From an uncultured Oscillospiraceae bacterium (lineage in GTDB: Bacteria; Bacillota; Clostridia; Oscillospirales; Oscillospiraceae): a stretch of DNA of 64,000 bases. The notes beneath the pieces are model-generated. The model did no database searches, was not told the DNA's origin, and was given only the letters and a program-made list of their open reading frames with translations. Position 1 is the stretch's first letter, and the number at the start of each line of letters is the position of its first letter. Positions 17,122 through 25,070 of this stretch are shown piece after piece. The stretch is from contig CANQRM010000017.1 in assembly GCA_947626265.1 (NCBI GenBank), positions 1 through 64,000 of the forward strand. Reading direction: 5' to 3'. Both the position numbers and the translations under genes were made by a program.

Positions 17122-18126
17122 TTATTCAAACTGGGCCGCCTTGACCCGCGGGTCAATGAAGCCATAGATGATATCCAGCAGGAAGGTGACGATCAGCACC
17201 ATGATGGTGATGATCAGCGTCGTGGCGGAGATCAGCGGATAGTCCGCCGCAGTGACCGCCGAGTACATGGTGCTGCCCAGGCCCGGATAGGAGAAGATGA
17301 TCTCCGCCACCAGGGCGCCGCCCACCATGGTGCCGATGCTCAGCGCAAGGCCGGTGACCTGGGGGAGCATGGCGTTGCGGAACACGTAGCCCACGATCTT
17401 CCGATCCTTGATGCCCAGGAACCGGGAGTATTTGACGTAGTCCGCGTTCAGCTCATAGATGGACATGGAGCGCATGCCCACGGCCTGGCCGCCGATGGAG
17501 ACCAGCACGATGGACCAGAAGGGCAGCTGGTAGTGGCTGATGACCGATTTGATGAAGTCCCAGCTCAAATGGGGTATCATATCGAAGGCGTAGCCTCCCG
17601 CCGTGGGGGCCACCTTCAGATACACGCCGAACACCACCAGCAGGACCACGGCCATGCCGAAGGCGGGCACATTGCTCAAAAACAGGCTCACGGGCAGGAG
17701 CACTTTATCGAAACCCTTGCGGATATAGGCCGCCAGGGCGCCCAACAGGTTGCCCAGCAGCCACCCCACAAGGATAGCAGGCAATTGCAAAGCGATGGTC
17801 CAGCCGATAGCGCTGCCGATGATGTCGCTGACGGAGCGGGGATACTGGCTGAACGACAGGCCAAAGTTGCCGTGGATGGCGTTTTTGCAGAATTTCAGGA
17901 ATTGCTGGTGCATGGGCAGGTTGGTGCCGAACTCCTCCTGGTAGCGCTCGTATATCTGCGCCACCGCCTTGGCGTCGGTGTTGCCGCCGGCGATACGGCC
18001 GGTGATGGCCGCCACAGGGTCCGCCGGCATGAGCCGGGGCAGGATGAAGTTCAGGACAACTGCCGCTATGAAGGTGAGGATGAACCAGAATATCTTTTTG
18101 CCAAAGTATTTCCTGTAACCTTTCAC
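17122..18126 (-). CDS. ABC transporter permease (OppB/DppB-like)
   Basis: 334 residues, the normal length. TM1 at about 10-30 precedes the family motif [13 protein letters not shown]. The BPD_transp_1 core spans about 125-325, with an EAA-like loop near [20 protein letters not shown] and the C-terminal YGFIDPRV. The start codon is GTG 18126, preceded by a GGGGG ribosome site. A strong stem-loop separates it from the binding protein gene upstream. Confidence 0.92.
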   Translation of the reverse strand: MKGYRKYFGKKIFWFILTFIAAVVLNFILPRLMPADPVAAITGRIAGGNTDAKAVAQIYERYQEEFGTNLPMHQQFLKFCKNAIHGNFGLSFSQYPRSVSDIIGSAIGWTIALQLPAILVGWLLGNLLGALAAYIRKGFDKVLLPVSLFLSNVPAFGMAVVLLVVFGVYLKVAPTAGGYAFDMIPHLSWDFIKSVISHYQLPFWSIVLVSIGGQAVGMRSMSIYELNADYVKYSRFLGIKDRKIVGYVFRNAMLPQVTGLALSIGTMVGGALVAEIIFSYPGLGSTMYSAVTAADYPLISATTLIITIMVLIVTFLLDIIYGFIDPRVKAAQFE

Positions 18127-18170
18127 AGGACATTCCCCCTTTCTCGATTCCTCTTTCTCTTTTAAAAGAA

Positions 18171-18202
18171 GCGGCCATGCTCCTTCGGGGGAGCATGGCC
18201 GC
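18171..18202 (-). terminator. Stem-loop between binding protein and permease genes (attenuator)
   Basis: A 14-bp GC-rich stem (GCGGCCATGCTCC/GGAGCATGGCCGC class) with a CGAA-type loop; on the minus strand it is followed by TTCTTTT. Such intercistronic hairpins commonly raise the binding protein over the permeases by partial termination or 3'-end protection. Confidence 0.75.
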
Positions 18203-18215
18203 CGGGAATTACATT

Positions 18216-20048
18216 TTAGCCGACCAGCTCAAGGTTGTACAGCGCGGCAATGCCGAAGCCGTCAGTGCAGTCGGCGGGAGGAACGAGCACTTCGCTGCCG
18301 TCCGCCATAGTGTAGGTCTGGCCCTCATAGGGATAGTTGGTCCAGACGGACTCGTTCACAGCGTGGAACACGCTGGGACGATACATCAGGGAGAAGCTGG
18401 GGACCTCGGTCAGATAGATCTCGGTCAGCTGGGTGTACAGATCCTTCAGCTCCGCCTCGTCGGTGGTCAGGGGGATCTGCTTGATCAGCGCGTCAGCCTC
18501 TTCGTTCACGTACTGGCCCCAGTTGCCGGACCAGTTGTTCTGGATGCCCACATAGTCCATGCCCATGAACTGGTTCACACGGGTCCAGGGGTTGGAGGGA
18601 GTGGAGGCGTCGGGGGACCACATGAAGATGGCATACTCGGTCTGATCGGGGTCTACGAACACGGTCTGATAGATGGAGTACTCAGGATAGAGAGTGGTGA
18701 TCTCCACGCCGATCTTGGCGCCGGCCGCGGCGACCTGCTCCATGGAGGCCTGCCAGTCGGTCCAGCCGTTAGGGCACACAGCGTTCAGGGAGATCTTCTC
18801 GCCGTTGTACTCGCGGATGCCGTCGCCGTCGGTATCCACAAGGCCGGCCTCGTCCAGAAGGGCGTTGGCGCCGTCGATGTCGTTGCCGGCCCACTGCAGG
18901 TCGGCCACGGCGTCGTGGTCATACAGAGCCTGCTCGCCGTCGGTGGGGTTCATGAGAGAACGGGGCACGTCGGCGAAGGAGGGGGACTGGTTGGTCATGG
19001 CGTTGGCGATGATGGAGTCATAGTCAACAGCCATGGCAATGGCCTTGCGCAGGGCGGGGTTCTCGGCGATGACGGGCATGTTCATGTTGTACCACGCGGT
19101 GGGCATGGTCAGGCACACGCCGTAGGGAGCCTCTTCATAGTAGGTGGAGATGGGCAGGCCGTCCTCCAGCCACAGGTTCTGGACGTTGCCGATGAACTGC
19201 TGGCAGACGTCGACTTCGCCTTCCTTCAGGGCCACCTCACCGGCGGGGTTGTCGGCGTAGATGGTGTGGGCGATGTACTTGGGAACAGGCAGCTTGCCCC
19301 ACATGGAGGCGTCCTGGCCCCAGTAGTTGTCGTCGCGGATGAAGACGACCTTCTGGTCATCGTCGAAGTAACGGGTGTAGGGGCCGGTGTAGGGCACTTC
19401 CAGCTCGCCGGCGTCGTTCAGGCCGTCGTCGTTCAGGATGGCGGTGGCGTCGCCGCCGCAGGCCTCAACGACCTGGTCGATCCAAGCGGCGTTGGCAATG
19501 ACGGTCAGCTCCAGGAAGTCCAGGATCTTCAGGGGGTTGACAGGCTGGCCGGCGTCATTCAGCTTGGCGTTGATGGTGACGGACTTGCCCTCGCCCTCGA
19601 TGGACTCGATGAAGGGGCCGTAGCTGGAGCCGGTGCCGTTGGCGATCTCCACGCCGATGTCAAAGGTGCGGATGACGTCGGCGGCGGTCACGTCGGAGCC
19701 GTCGTTCCACTTGGCCGCGTCCTTGATGGTGAAGGTCAGGGCGGTCATGTCGTCGTTCCAGGCGTAGTCGTCGTTGGCCAGCAGGCCGTACAGCTTGCCG
19801 TCCAGCACGTTCCACATGTAGAGCGTCTCGAACATGATCTCGCGCTGGCCAGCGCCGGCGGCGATGGCCATAGCGTTGTTCTGGTTGGTGCCGATGGGGT
19901 TCCAGCTGTTGACGGTGCCCCACTGCTGGCCGGCGAAGTAGAGAGTCTCTTCCCGGGGCAGTACGACGTCGCCCTCAGCGGCGAACGCGGTGACGGACAG
20001 GCTCAGGACCATCATCACAGCGAGCGCCAGTGCGATGAGCTTCTTCAT
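18216..20048 (-). CDS. Family-5 extracellular solute-binding protein, probable cello-oligosaccharide binder
   Basis: 610 residues, in the SBP_bac_5 size range. The signal peptide ([19 protein letters not shown]) ends at TAFA-AEGD and has no lipobox Cys, so it is predicted to be released or otherwise held rather than lipidated. This is odd for a Gram-positive ABC binding protein. The mature start ([20 protein letters not shown]) resembles the cellobiose/beta-glucan binders of Thermotoga-type Opp systems rather than peptide binders. ATG 20048 has AGGAGG. An operator-like site and two palindromes lie upstream. It is the first gene of the import/degradation operon. Confidence 0.88.
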   Translation of the reverse strand: MKKLIALALAVMMVLSLSVTAFAAEGDVVLPREETLYFAGQQWGTVNSWNPIGTNQNNAMAIAAGAGQREIMFETLYMWNVLDGKLYGLLANDDYAWNDDMTALTFTIKDAAKWNDGSDVTAADVIRTFDIGVEIANGTGSSYGPFIESIEGEGKSVTINAKLNDAGQPVNPLKILDFLELTVIANAAWIDQVVEACGGDATAILNDDGLNDAGELEVPYTGPYTRYFDDDQKVVFIRDDNYWGQDASMWGKLPVPKYIAHTIYADNPAGEVALKEGEVDVCQQFIGNVQNLWLEDGLPISTYYEEAPYGVCLTMPTAWYNMNMPVIAENPALRKAIAMAVDYDSIIANAMTNQSPSFADVPRSLMNPTDGEQALYDHDAVADLQWAGNDIDGANALLDEAGLVDTDGDGIREYNGEKISLNAVCPNGWTDWQASMEQVAAAGAKIGVEITTLYPEYSIYQTVFVDPDQTEYAIFMWSPDASTPSNPWTRVNQFMGMDYVGIQNNWSGNWGQYVNEEADALIKQIPLTTDEAELKDLYTQLTEIYLTEVPSFSLMYRPSVFHAVNESVWTNYPYEGQTYTMADGSEVLVPPADCTDGFGIAALYNLELVG

Positions 20049-20099
20049 TTGGGTTCCTCCTATAAAATTTTATTTTGTGACCCGCTCCCGGGCCATGGC

Positions 20100-20113
20100 T
20101 ACGAAGACATATC
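20100..20113 (+). promoter_or_regulatory. Candidate LacI-family operator upstream of the binding protein gene
   Basis: TACGAAGACATATC matches 11 of 14 positions of the site before the mannosidase (TACGAAAACGTATT). It lies 52 bases upstream of the binding protein ATG, where a repressor could block the operon. Confidence 0.5.
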
Positions 20114-20155
20114 ATGGGATAGGGACTATCCCATGGAAAAGCGGGTACCCGCTTT
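20113..20155. repeat. Two adjacent perfect palindromes
   Basis: CATGGGATAG-GGA-CTATCCCATG (20113-20135) and AAAGCGGGTACCCGCTTT (20138-20155) lie back to back between the regulator stop and the binding protein gene. The second, followed by TTTTCC on the minus strand, may act as a weak terminator for the regulator. The first abuts the operator-like site. Another factor's binding site is possible. Confidence 0.6.
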
Positions 20156-20171
20156 CGCGCACTTTTTAAAT

Positions 20172-21179
20172 TTAGAGCCTCTTTACCGTCTGCCCTTTCA
20201 GCAGCTCGCCGGGGATGACGACGCGGCCGGGGATATAGGCCCTGCCCTCGGTCACCGCCCGGGCCAGCTCCTCCGCCGCCCGCACGCCCATCAGGTCCGC
20301 GTCCTGGTGCAGGGTGGTGAGCCGGGGGTCCAGAAGCTGGCTCAAAAAGATGCCGTCGTACCCCACGGCGGACACGTCGCCGGGGATGCTCAATCCCATC
20401 TCGTCCAATGCCTTCCGGCCGCCCAGATAGGAGATGTCGTCGGGATAGAGGATGCAGGTGGGCGGTTCCGGCAGGGCCATCAGCGCCCGGGTGGCCTCGC
20501 CCGCGGAGGGCGGGTCGTGGTACTTCGCCTCGATGACGTACCCCTCCGGGATGGTGAGCCCCAGCCCGGCGCAGGCCCGGTAAAAGGCCGCCACCCGCAC
20601 CCTTGTCACCGGGGTGCTCTCCCCGTGGATGAAGGCCACGCGCCGGTGGCCCATGGCGTACACATAGTTCAAAATGTCCGCCATGCCCCGGACGTTGTCG
20701 CTCATCACGCACCCGCACCCGGGGGATTCCAGGTCCACCGTCACCGTGGGGATGCCGCTGTCCGCCAGCTCTTGGACGTAGGGGTCGTTATGTACCACCG
20801 TGATGACCGCCACGCCGTCGTAACGGCGGTAGCGGGCGTGCTCGGCATAGGTGAAGTCTCTCTCCCCCAGGCGGCCCACGATGAAGGATATGTCGTAGCC
20901 CAGCTCCTCGCTCCGGCGCTTGAAACCGTTCAAGAGCAGGCTGAAAAACTCATGGGCCAGACCGGCCCGGGACGCCTCCTTGAACACCACGCCAAAGCTG
21001 TAGGTCCTCGCGGTCTTCAGGGCCCGGGCGGCGGCGTTGGGCACATAGCCCATCTCCGCGGCGGCGGCGCGGATGCGCCGCACCATCTCGTGGCCCACGT
21101 CGGGGGCGCCGTTGAGCGCCTTGCTCACCGTGGCGGGAGAACAGCCGCAGCGCTCTGCGACAGCCTTGATCGTGACCAC
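20172..21179 (-). CDS. LacI-family transcriptional regulator
   Basis: 335 residues. The N-terminal helix-turn-helix (TIKAVAERCGCSPATVSKAL) and hinge (GYVPNAAARALKTART) are followed by a periplasmic-binding-like sugar domain (about 60-335). The start codon is GTG 21179 with GGAGGG 7 bases upstream. Its own promoter is a perfect TTGACA-17-TATAAT with an operator-like site overlapping the start of transcription, so autoregulation is likely. It lies between the minus-strand import operon and the divergent mannosidase and probably represses both in the absence of a cello- or manno-oligosaccharide. The inducer is not known. Confidence 0.92.
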   Translation of the reverse strand: MVTIKAVAERCGCSPATVSKALNGAPDVGHEMVRRIRAAAAEMGYVPNAAARALKTARTYSFGVVFKEASRAGLAHEFFSLLLNGFKRRSEELGYDISFIVGRLGERDFTYAEHARYRRYDGVAVITVVHNDPYVQELADSGIPTVTVDLESPGCGCVMSDNVRGMADILNYVYAMGHRRVAFIHGESTPVTRVRVAAFYRACAGLGLTIPEGYVIEAKYHDPPSAGEATRALMALPEPPTCILYPDDISYLGGRKALDEMGLSIPGDVSAVGYDGIFLSQLLDPRLTTLHQDADLMGVRAAEELARAVTEGRAYIPGRVVIPGELLKGQTVKRL

Positions 21180-21191
21180 AGCAAGCCCTCC

Positions 21192-21207
21192 AAAAACGAT
21201 TTCGTAA
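21192..21207 (-). promoter_or_regulatory. Candidate operator in the regulator's own leader
   Basis: Minus strand TTACGAAATCGTTTTT, sharing TTACGAAA-W-CGT with the site at 21401-21416. It lies between the -10 (21212-21217) and the GTG start. Confidence 0.6.
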
Positions 21208-21211
21208 CGCC

Positions 21212-21240
21212 ATTATAACTTGCATGCCACCGATTGTCAA
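21212..21240 (-). promoter_or_regulatory. Consensus promoter of the LacI-family gene
   Basis: TTGACA (21235-21240), exactly 17 bases, TATAAT (21212-21217): a full sigma-A consensus. Such a strong promoter for a repressor gene makes autorepression by the adjacent operator-like site plausible. Confidence 0.85.
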
Positions 21241-21350
21241 TACGCTCAAAAAATTTTATTTTTAACATTTTCTTTTGCGCATTTTGCCGAGGTTTCCATA
21301 ACAACATCCCCAAACCGCACAAATTTTCCCGCCGGACTGGTCGGAAATCG

Positions 21351-21379
21351 TTGACTTTCACAACACTTTGTTCTATATT
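21351..21379 (+). promoter_or_regulatory. Promoter of the beta-mannosidase gene
   Basis: TTGACT (21351-21356), 17 bases, TATATT (21374-21379) on the plus strand. A weaker operator-like match (TCGGAAATCGTTGA, 21341-21354) overlaps the -35 and a stronger one follows at 21401. Confidence 0.75.
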
Positions 21380-21400
21380 CGATTTAGCACTTTTCGCCCT

Positions 21401-21416
21401 TTACGAAAACGTATTC
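21401..21416 (+). promoter_or_regulatory. Candidate LacI-family operator before the mannosidase gene
   Basis: TTACGAAAACGTATTC lies downstream of the -10 and just before the ribosome site GGAGGT. The CG-centred motif is typical of LacI-family operators and recurs at 21192-21207 and 20100-20113. Confidence 0.6.
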
Positions 21417-21428
21417 GGAGGTCTTCCC

Positions 21429-23864
21429 ATGAAAACGCTCTCCCTGAACGGACTCTGGACCCTGGACGTGTCCGGCGGCGCATTCGCCGCCGTCCCAGCC
21501 ACGGTGCCCGGCTCGGTCTACCATGACCTGCTCGCCGCCGGCCTCATCCCCGACCCCTTCTACCGGGACAACGAGAACGAGGCCCTGAAGCTGATGGACC
21601 ACGACTTCACCTATTCCCGCGCCTTTACGGTGGATGGGGCATTGCTTAACTGCGACAGGGTATATCTGCGCTGCGAGGGGCTGGACACCTTGGCCACGGT
21701 GACCGTGAACAGTCAGATCGCGGGCCATGCCGGCAACATGCACCGGACGTGGGAATTCGACGTGAAGGCCCTGCTCCGGCCCGGGGAGAACGAGATACAA
21801 ATAACCTTCGCCTCCCCCACCAAGTTCATCAAGGAGGCCTATGCCAAAAGCCGGGCCGACGGCTCCTCCGACGCCATGGTGGGCTTCCCCCACATCCGCA
21901 AGGCCCACTGCATGTTCGGCTGGGACTGGGGCCCCCGTCTGCCGGACGCCGGTATATGGCGGGACATCAGCATCATCGGCGTTGATACCGCCCGCATCCG
22001 GGACGTGCTGGTGCTGCAGCACCACGCCGACGGCGCCGTGGCGCTGGAGGTGAAGACCCACGTCACCCGCGTCACCGACGGGGACACGTCCGTGGCCGTC
22101 ACCGTCACGGCCCCGGACGGGAAGGTATTTGAAAGCATCGGCGAGGACTGCGTGCTGCCCATCCCGGAGCCGAGGCTGTGGTGGCCCGCGGGCCTGGGAG
22201 ACCAGCCCCTGTACACGGTCCATGTGACCCTCACCGGCCCTGACGGCGAGCTGGACACATGGGAAAAGCGCGTGGGCCTGCGGACCATGACCGTGTCCCG
22301 GAAAAAGGACGAGCACGGGGAGAGCTTCGCCCACTGCGTCAACGGCGTGGATATCTTCGCCATGGGCGCGGACTATATCCCCGAGGACAACCTCCTGCCC
22401 CGGGTGACACCGGAGCGGACCCGCAGGCTTTTGGAGGATGCCCGGGCCGCCAACATGAACTGCGTTCGGGTCTGGGGCGGCGGCCACTACCCGTCCGACG
22501 CCTTCTATGACGCCTGCGACGAGCTGGGCCTGCTGGTGTGGCAGGACTTCATGTTCGCCTGCGCGGTATATGACCTGACCGAGGAATTTGAGGCCAACAT
22601 CACGGCGGAATTTATCGATAATATCCGCCGCCTGCGTAACCACCCCTCCCTGGCCCTGTGGTGCGGCAACAACGAGATGGAGGAATTCGTCGCCCAGGAC
22701 AACGAGTGGGTGTCCTCCTGCCGCCAGAAGGCGGATTATATTAAAATGTACGAGTACATCATCCCCAAGGTGCTCAAAGCCGAGGACCCCCAGGCCTTCT
22801 ACTGGCCCGCCAGCCCCAGCAGCGGCGGCAGCTTTGACGCGCCCCAGGACCCCGACCGGGGCGACGTGCACTACTGGGACGTGTGGCACGGCCTGAAGCC
22901 CTTCACCGACTACCGGAACTACCTCTTCCGCTACGTGTCCGAGTTCGGCTTCCAGTCCTTCCCCTGTCTCGCCACCGTGGAGAGCTTCACCGCCCCGGAG
23001 GACAGAAACGTGTTCTCCTACGTCATGGAAAAGCACCAGCGCAACGCCTCCGCCAACGGGCGCATCGTGTCCTATCTCTCCCAGATGTACCTCTACCCCC
23101 GGGACCTGGACGGGCTCATCTACGCCTCCCAGCTGCTGCAGGCCCAAGCCATGCAGTACGGCGTGGAGCACTGGCGCCGCCACCGGGGCCGGTGCATGGG
23201 CGCGGTGATATGGCAATTGAACGACTGCTGGCCCGTGGCCAGTTGGTCCAGCATCGACTACTATGGCCGTTGGAAGGCCCTGCACTACTACGCCAGGCGC
23301 TTCTTCGCCCCGGTGCTCATCTCCTGCCACGAGGAGGGCATATTGAGCCAGGACACCAACGTGAACGCCGAGCCCTTCCAGCTCAAAAAATCCGCCCGGC
23401 TCAACGTGTCCAACGAGACGATGGCGGAATTCCATGGCACCGTCCGCTGGTCCCTGCGCCGGCCCGATGCCTCGGTCATCCGGGAGGGGACCTTTGACGT
23501 GGCCGTCCCCGCCCTCAGCGCCGTCTGGCTGGACGAGCAGGACTTCTCAGACCAGGACACCTACGGCTGCTACTACGCCTATGACCTGACCGACGCGGCG
23601 GGCACGCCCGTGGGCGGGGGCACGGTGCTCTTCTGCGCGCCCAAGCACTTCCGCTTCGCGGACCCCGAGCTGGAAGCCCATATGGAGGGGGACGAGGTGG
23701 TGGTCACGGCCAAGGCTTACGCCCGCAGCGTGGAGGTCCAGTGCGGGCCGGACACGGTGCTCTCCGACAACTATTTCGACATGAACGGCGGTACCCGCCG
23801 GGTGAAGGTCCTGCGGGGCACGCCGGAGGCCGTCTCCGCCCGGAGCGTCTACGACATAAAATAA
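21429..23864 (+). CDS. GH2 beta-mannosidase
   Basis: 811 residues from ATG 21429, chosen for GGAGGT 6 bases upstream; the frame is open further 5' but without a site. It has the GH2 plan: N-terminal sugar-binding jelly roll (LNGLWTLDV, ATVPGSVYHDLL), immunoglobulin-like domain (about 185-290), catalytic TIM barrel with acid/base Glu in WCGNNEMEE and nucleophile Glu in VSEFGFQSFP. HCMFGWDWGPRLPDAGIW is typical of the mannosidase branch. No signal peptide, so it releases mannose from imported manno- or glucomanno-oligosaccharides in the cytoplasm. It is divergent from the regulator and preceded by promoter and operators. Confidence 0.92.
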   Translation: MKTLSLNGLWTLDVSGGAFAAVPATVPGSVYHDLLAAGLIPDPFYRDNENEALKLMDHDFTYSRAFTVDGALLNCDRVYLRCEGLDTLATVTVNSQIAGHAGNMHRTWEFDVKALLRPGENEIQITFASPTKFIKEAYAKSRADGSSDAMVGFPHIRKAHCMFGWDWGPRLPDAGIWRDISIIGVDTARIRDVLVLQHHADGAVALEVKTHVTRVTDGDTSVAVTVTAPDGKVFESIGEDCVLPIPEPRLWWPAGLGDQPLYTVHVTLTGPDGELDTWEKRVGLRTMTVSRKKDEHGESFAHCVNGVDIFAMGADYIPEDNLLPRVTPERTRRLLEDARAANMNCVRVWGGGHYPSDAFYDACDELGLLVWQDFMFACAVYDLTEEFEANITAEFIDNIRRLRNHPSLALWCGNNEMEEFVAQDNEWVSSCRQKADYIKMYEYIIPKVLKAEDPQAFYWPASPSSGGSFDAPQDPDRGDVHYWDVWHGLKPFTDYRNYLFRYVSEFGFQSFPCLATVESFTAPEDRNVFSYVMEKHQRNASANGRIVSYLSQMYLYPRDLDGLIYASQLLQAQAMQYGVEHWRRHRGRCMGAVIWQLNDCWPVASWSSIDYYGRWKALHYYARRFFAPVLISCHEEGILSQDTNVNAEPFQLKKSARLNVSNETMAEFHGTVRWSLRRPDASVIREGTFDVAVPALSAVWLDEQDFSDQDTYGCYYAYDLTDAAGTPVGGGTVLFCAPKHFRFADPELEAHMEGDEVVVTAKAYARSVEVQCGPDTVLSDNYFDMNGGTRRVKVLRGTPEAVSARSVYDIK

Positions 23865-23868
23865 AAAA

Positions 23869-23895
23869 GGAAGCCGCGCTCTTCACGCGGCTTCC
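23869..23895. terminator. Bidirectional terminator between mannosidase and SGNH esterase
   Basis: Stem GGAAGCCGCG/CGCGGCTTCC with a 7-base loop. On the minus strand it is followed by TTTTTTATTTTAT, a strong terminator for the esterase gene. On the plus strand the T tract is weak. Confidence 0.85.
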
Positions 23896-23909
23896 CGGTG
23901 TTGTTCGAT

Positions 23910-25004
23910 TTACAGTATCTTTTTCAGCGCCTCCGCCGCCATCCGCAGGCCTCCCAGGGGCCCGGGATGCAGGTGGTCGCCGCTGTCCCAGCTCATGTCC
24001 ATGCGGTCGAGCTGGGTATCGCTTCTTAAGACGGCGTCGAAGTCCAATATGCCGTCAAAGAGGACGCCGCCCTCTCCCCGGAGCCAGCTGTTGAAGGCGG
24101 AGCGCTCCGCCTCCTGGCCGGGGCCAAAGCCCTCGCAGCCCATGCAGGGCGGCACGGTGGCGGCGTACAGGGCGAGACCTTTTGCCCTTGCCCGGGCGGC
24201 CAAGTCTTGGAAAGCGGCCGCCAGCATTTTGGCGTCCACCCAGTCCGGCGCGGCGGGGTCGGCCACATGGCCGAAGTCGTTGGTGCCGATGGCGATGATG
24301 ACGCCGCGAACGCCGGATTCACCCAAGGCGTCCCGTCCAAAGCGCTCCATGCCCGCCCGGCCGTAGTTCCGGGTGGCGGGCGAGGCGGGGCCGTGGAGCA
24401 GGCGGTTGCCGCCGACGCCCTTGTTGACGAGGGCAAGGCCGGGTCGGCGCTCCATGAGCGCCTCGGCCAGGGGCCCGGTCCACATGCCCATCTGGGTGAT
24501 GGAGTCGCCGAAGCACACCAGCGCCCCGGCGGTATCCCCCGCCAGCACCTCCACCGAGGAGACGGCAGGCACGGAGGCGCCGCCCTCCACGGCGAGAGTG
24601 TCGAACTGGCCCCCGGCGGTGAAGTCCCCGGGGAGGCTGGCGTGCACATCCGCCCGGATACAGTTGCCCGAGCCCGCGGCGCTCTCCAGCATCATCCGCA
24701 CCCGGAGGCGGGCGCCCCGCTCTACATTTAACTCGGCCGGGTCGGACCACAGCTCCTCCCCCGGCGCTATGGTGACGCCCGCCGCGCCGCCGAAGGTGAC
24801 CGGGATATACGCCCCGCCCGCGGATACAGTGGCACGGCTTATCAACATGGGCCGCCGGCCCTCCTGATTCGACAGGCGCAGGCGGACCGCGCTGCCCGCT
24901 ATGGCGCTGCGGAAGGAAAGCATACACGTCCTGCCCTTCCAGGCGGGCTGCATCCCCAGTATATCCGTGTGGGCCTGGCCCCAGGCGCTGACCCAGTGTG
25001 CCAT
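23910..25004 (-). CDS. SGNH/GDSL carbohydrate esterase (XynE-like)
   Basis: 364 residues. The N-terminal beta-sandwich (about 1-150) resembles XynE-like SGNH hydrolases: WVSAWGQA, VRLRLSNQEG and a VTIAPGEELWSDP-type strand region. The SGNH catalytic domain follows, with block I GDSIT (nucleophile Ser), the block II Gly in KGVGGNRL, block III GTND, and Asp/His in DHLHP. There is no signal peptide, so it would de-acylate imported oligosaccharides, for example acetylated glucomannan or xylan fragments. It is divergent from the permuted GH3 with a 66-base shared promoter region. Substrate specificity is inferred from context. Confidence 0.8.
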   Translation of the reverse strand: MAHWVSAWGQAHTDILGMQPAWKGRTCMLSFRSAIAGSAVRLRLSNQEGRRPMLISRATVSAGGAYIPVTFGGAAGVTIAPGEELWSDPAELNVERGARLRVRMMLESAAGSGNCIRADVHASLPGDFTAGGQFDTLAVEGGASVPAVSSVEVLAGDTAGALVCFGDSITQMGMWTGPLAEALMERRPGLALVNKGVGGNRLLHGPASPATRNYGRAGMERFGRDALGESGVRGVIIAIGTNDFGHVADPAAPDWVDAKMLAAAFQDLAARARAKGLALYAATVPPCMGCEGFGPGQEAERSAFNSWLRGEGGVLFDGILDFDAVLRSDTQLDRMDMSWDSGDHLHPGPLGGLRMAAEALKKIL

Positions 25005-25070
25005 ACGGCTCCCCCCTTTTTGCTTATTACACGACCATTATACCACACTTATTATATCGGAGGTATCCCC

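Noticed and set aside
13997-20048. Dipeptide/oligopeptide transporter
   Set aside because: Family names suggest peptides, but the operon encodes cellobiose phosphorylase and beta-glucosidases, and the binding protein resembles Thermotoga-type cello-oligosaccharide binders.
21384-23435. 683-codon minus-strand frame opposite the mannosidase
   Set aside because: Antisense shadow of a well-conserved GH2 enzyme.
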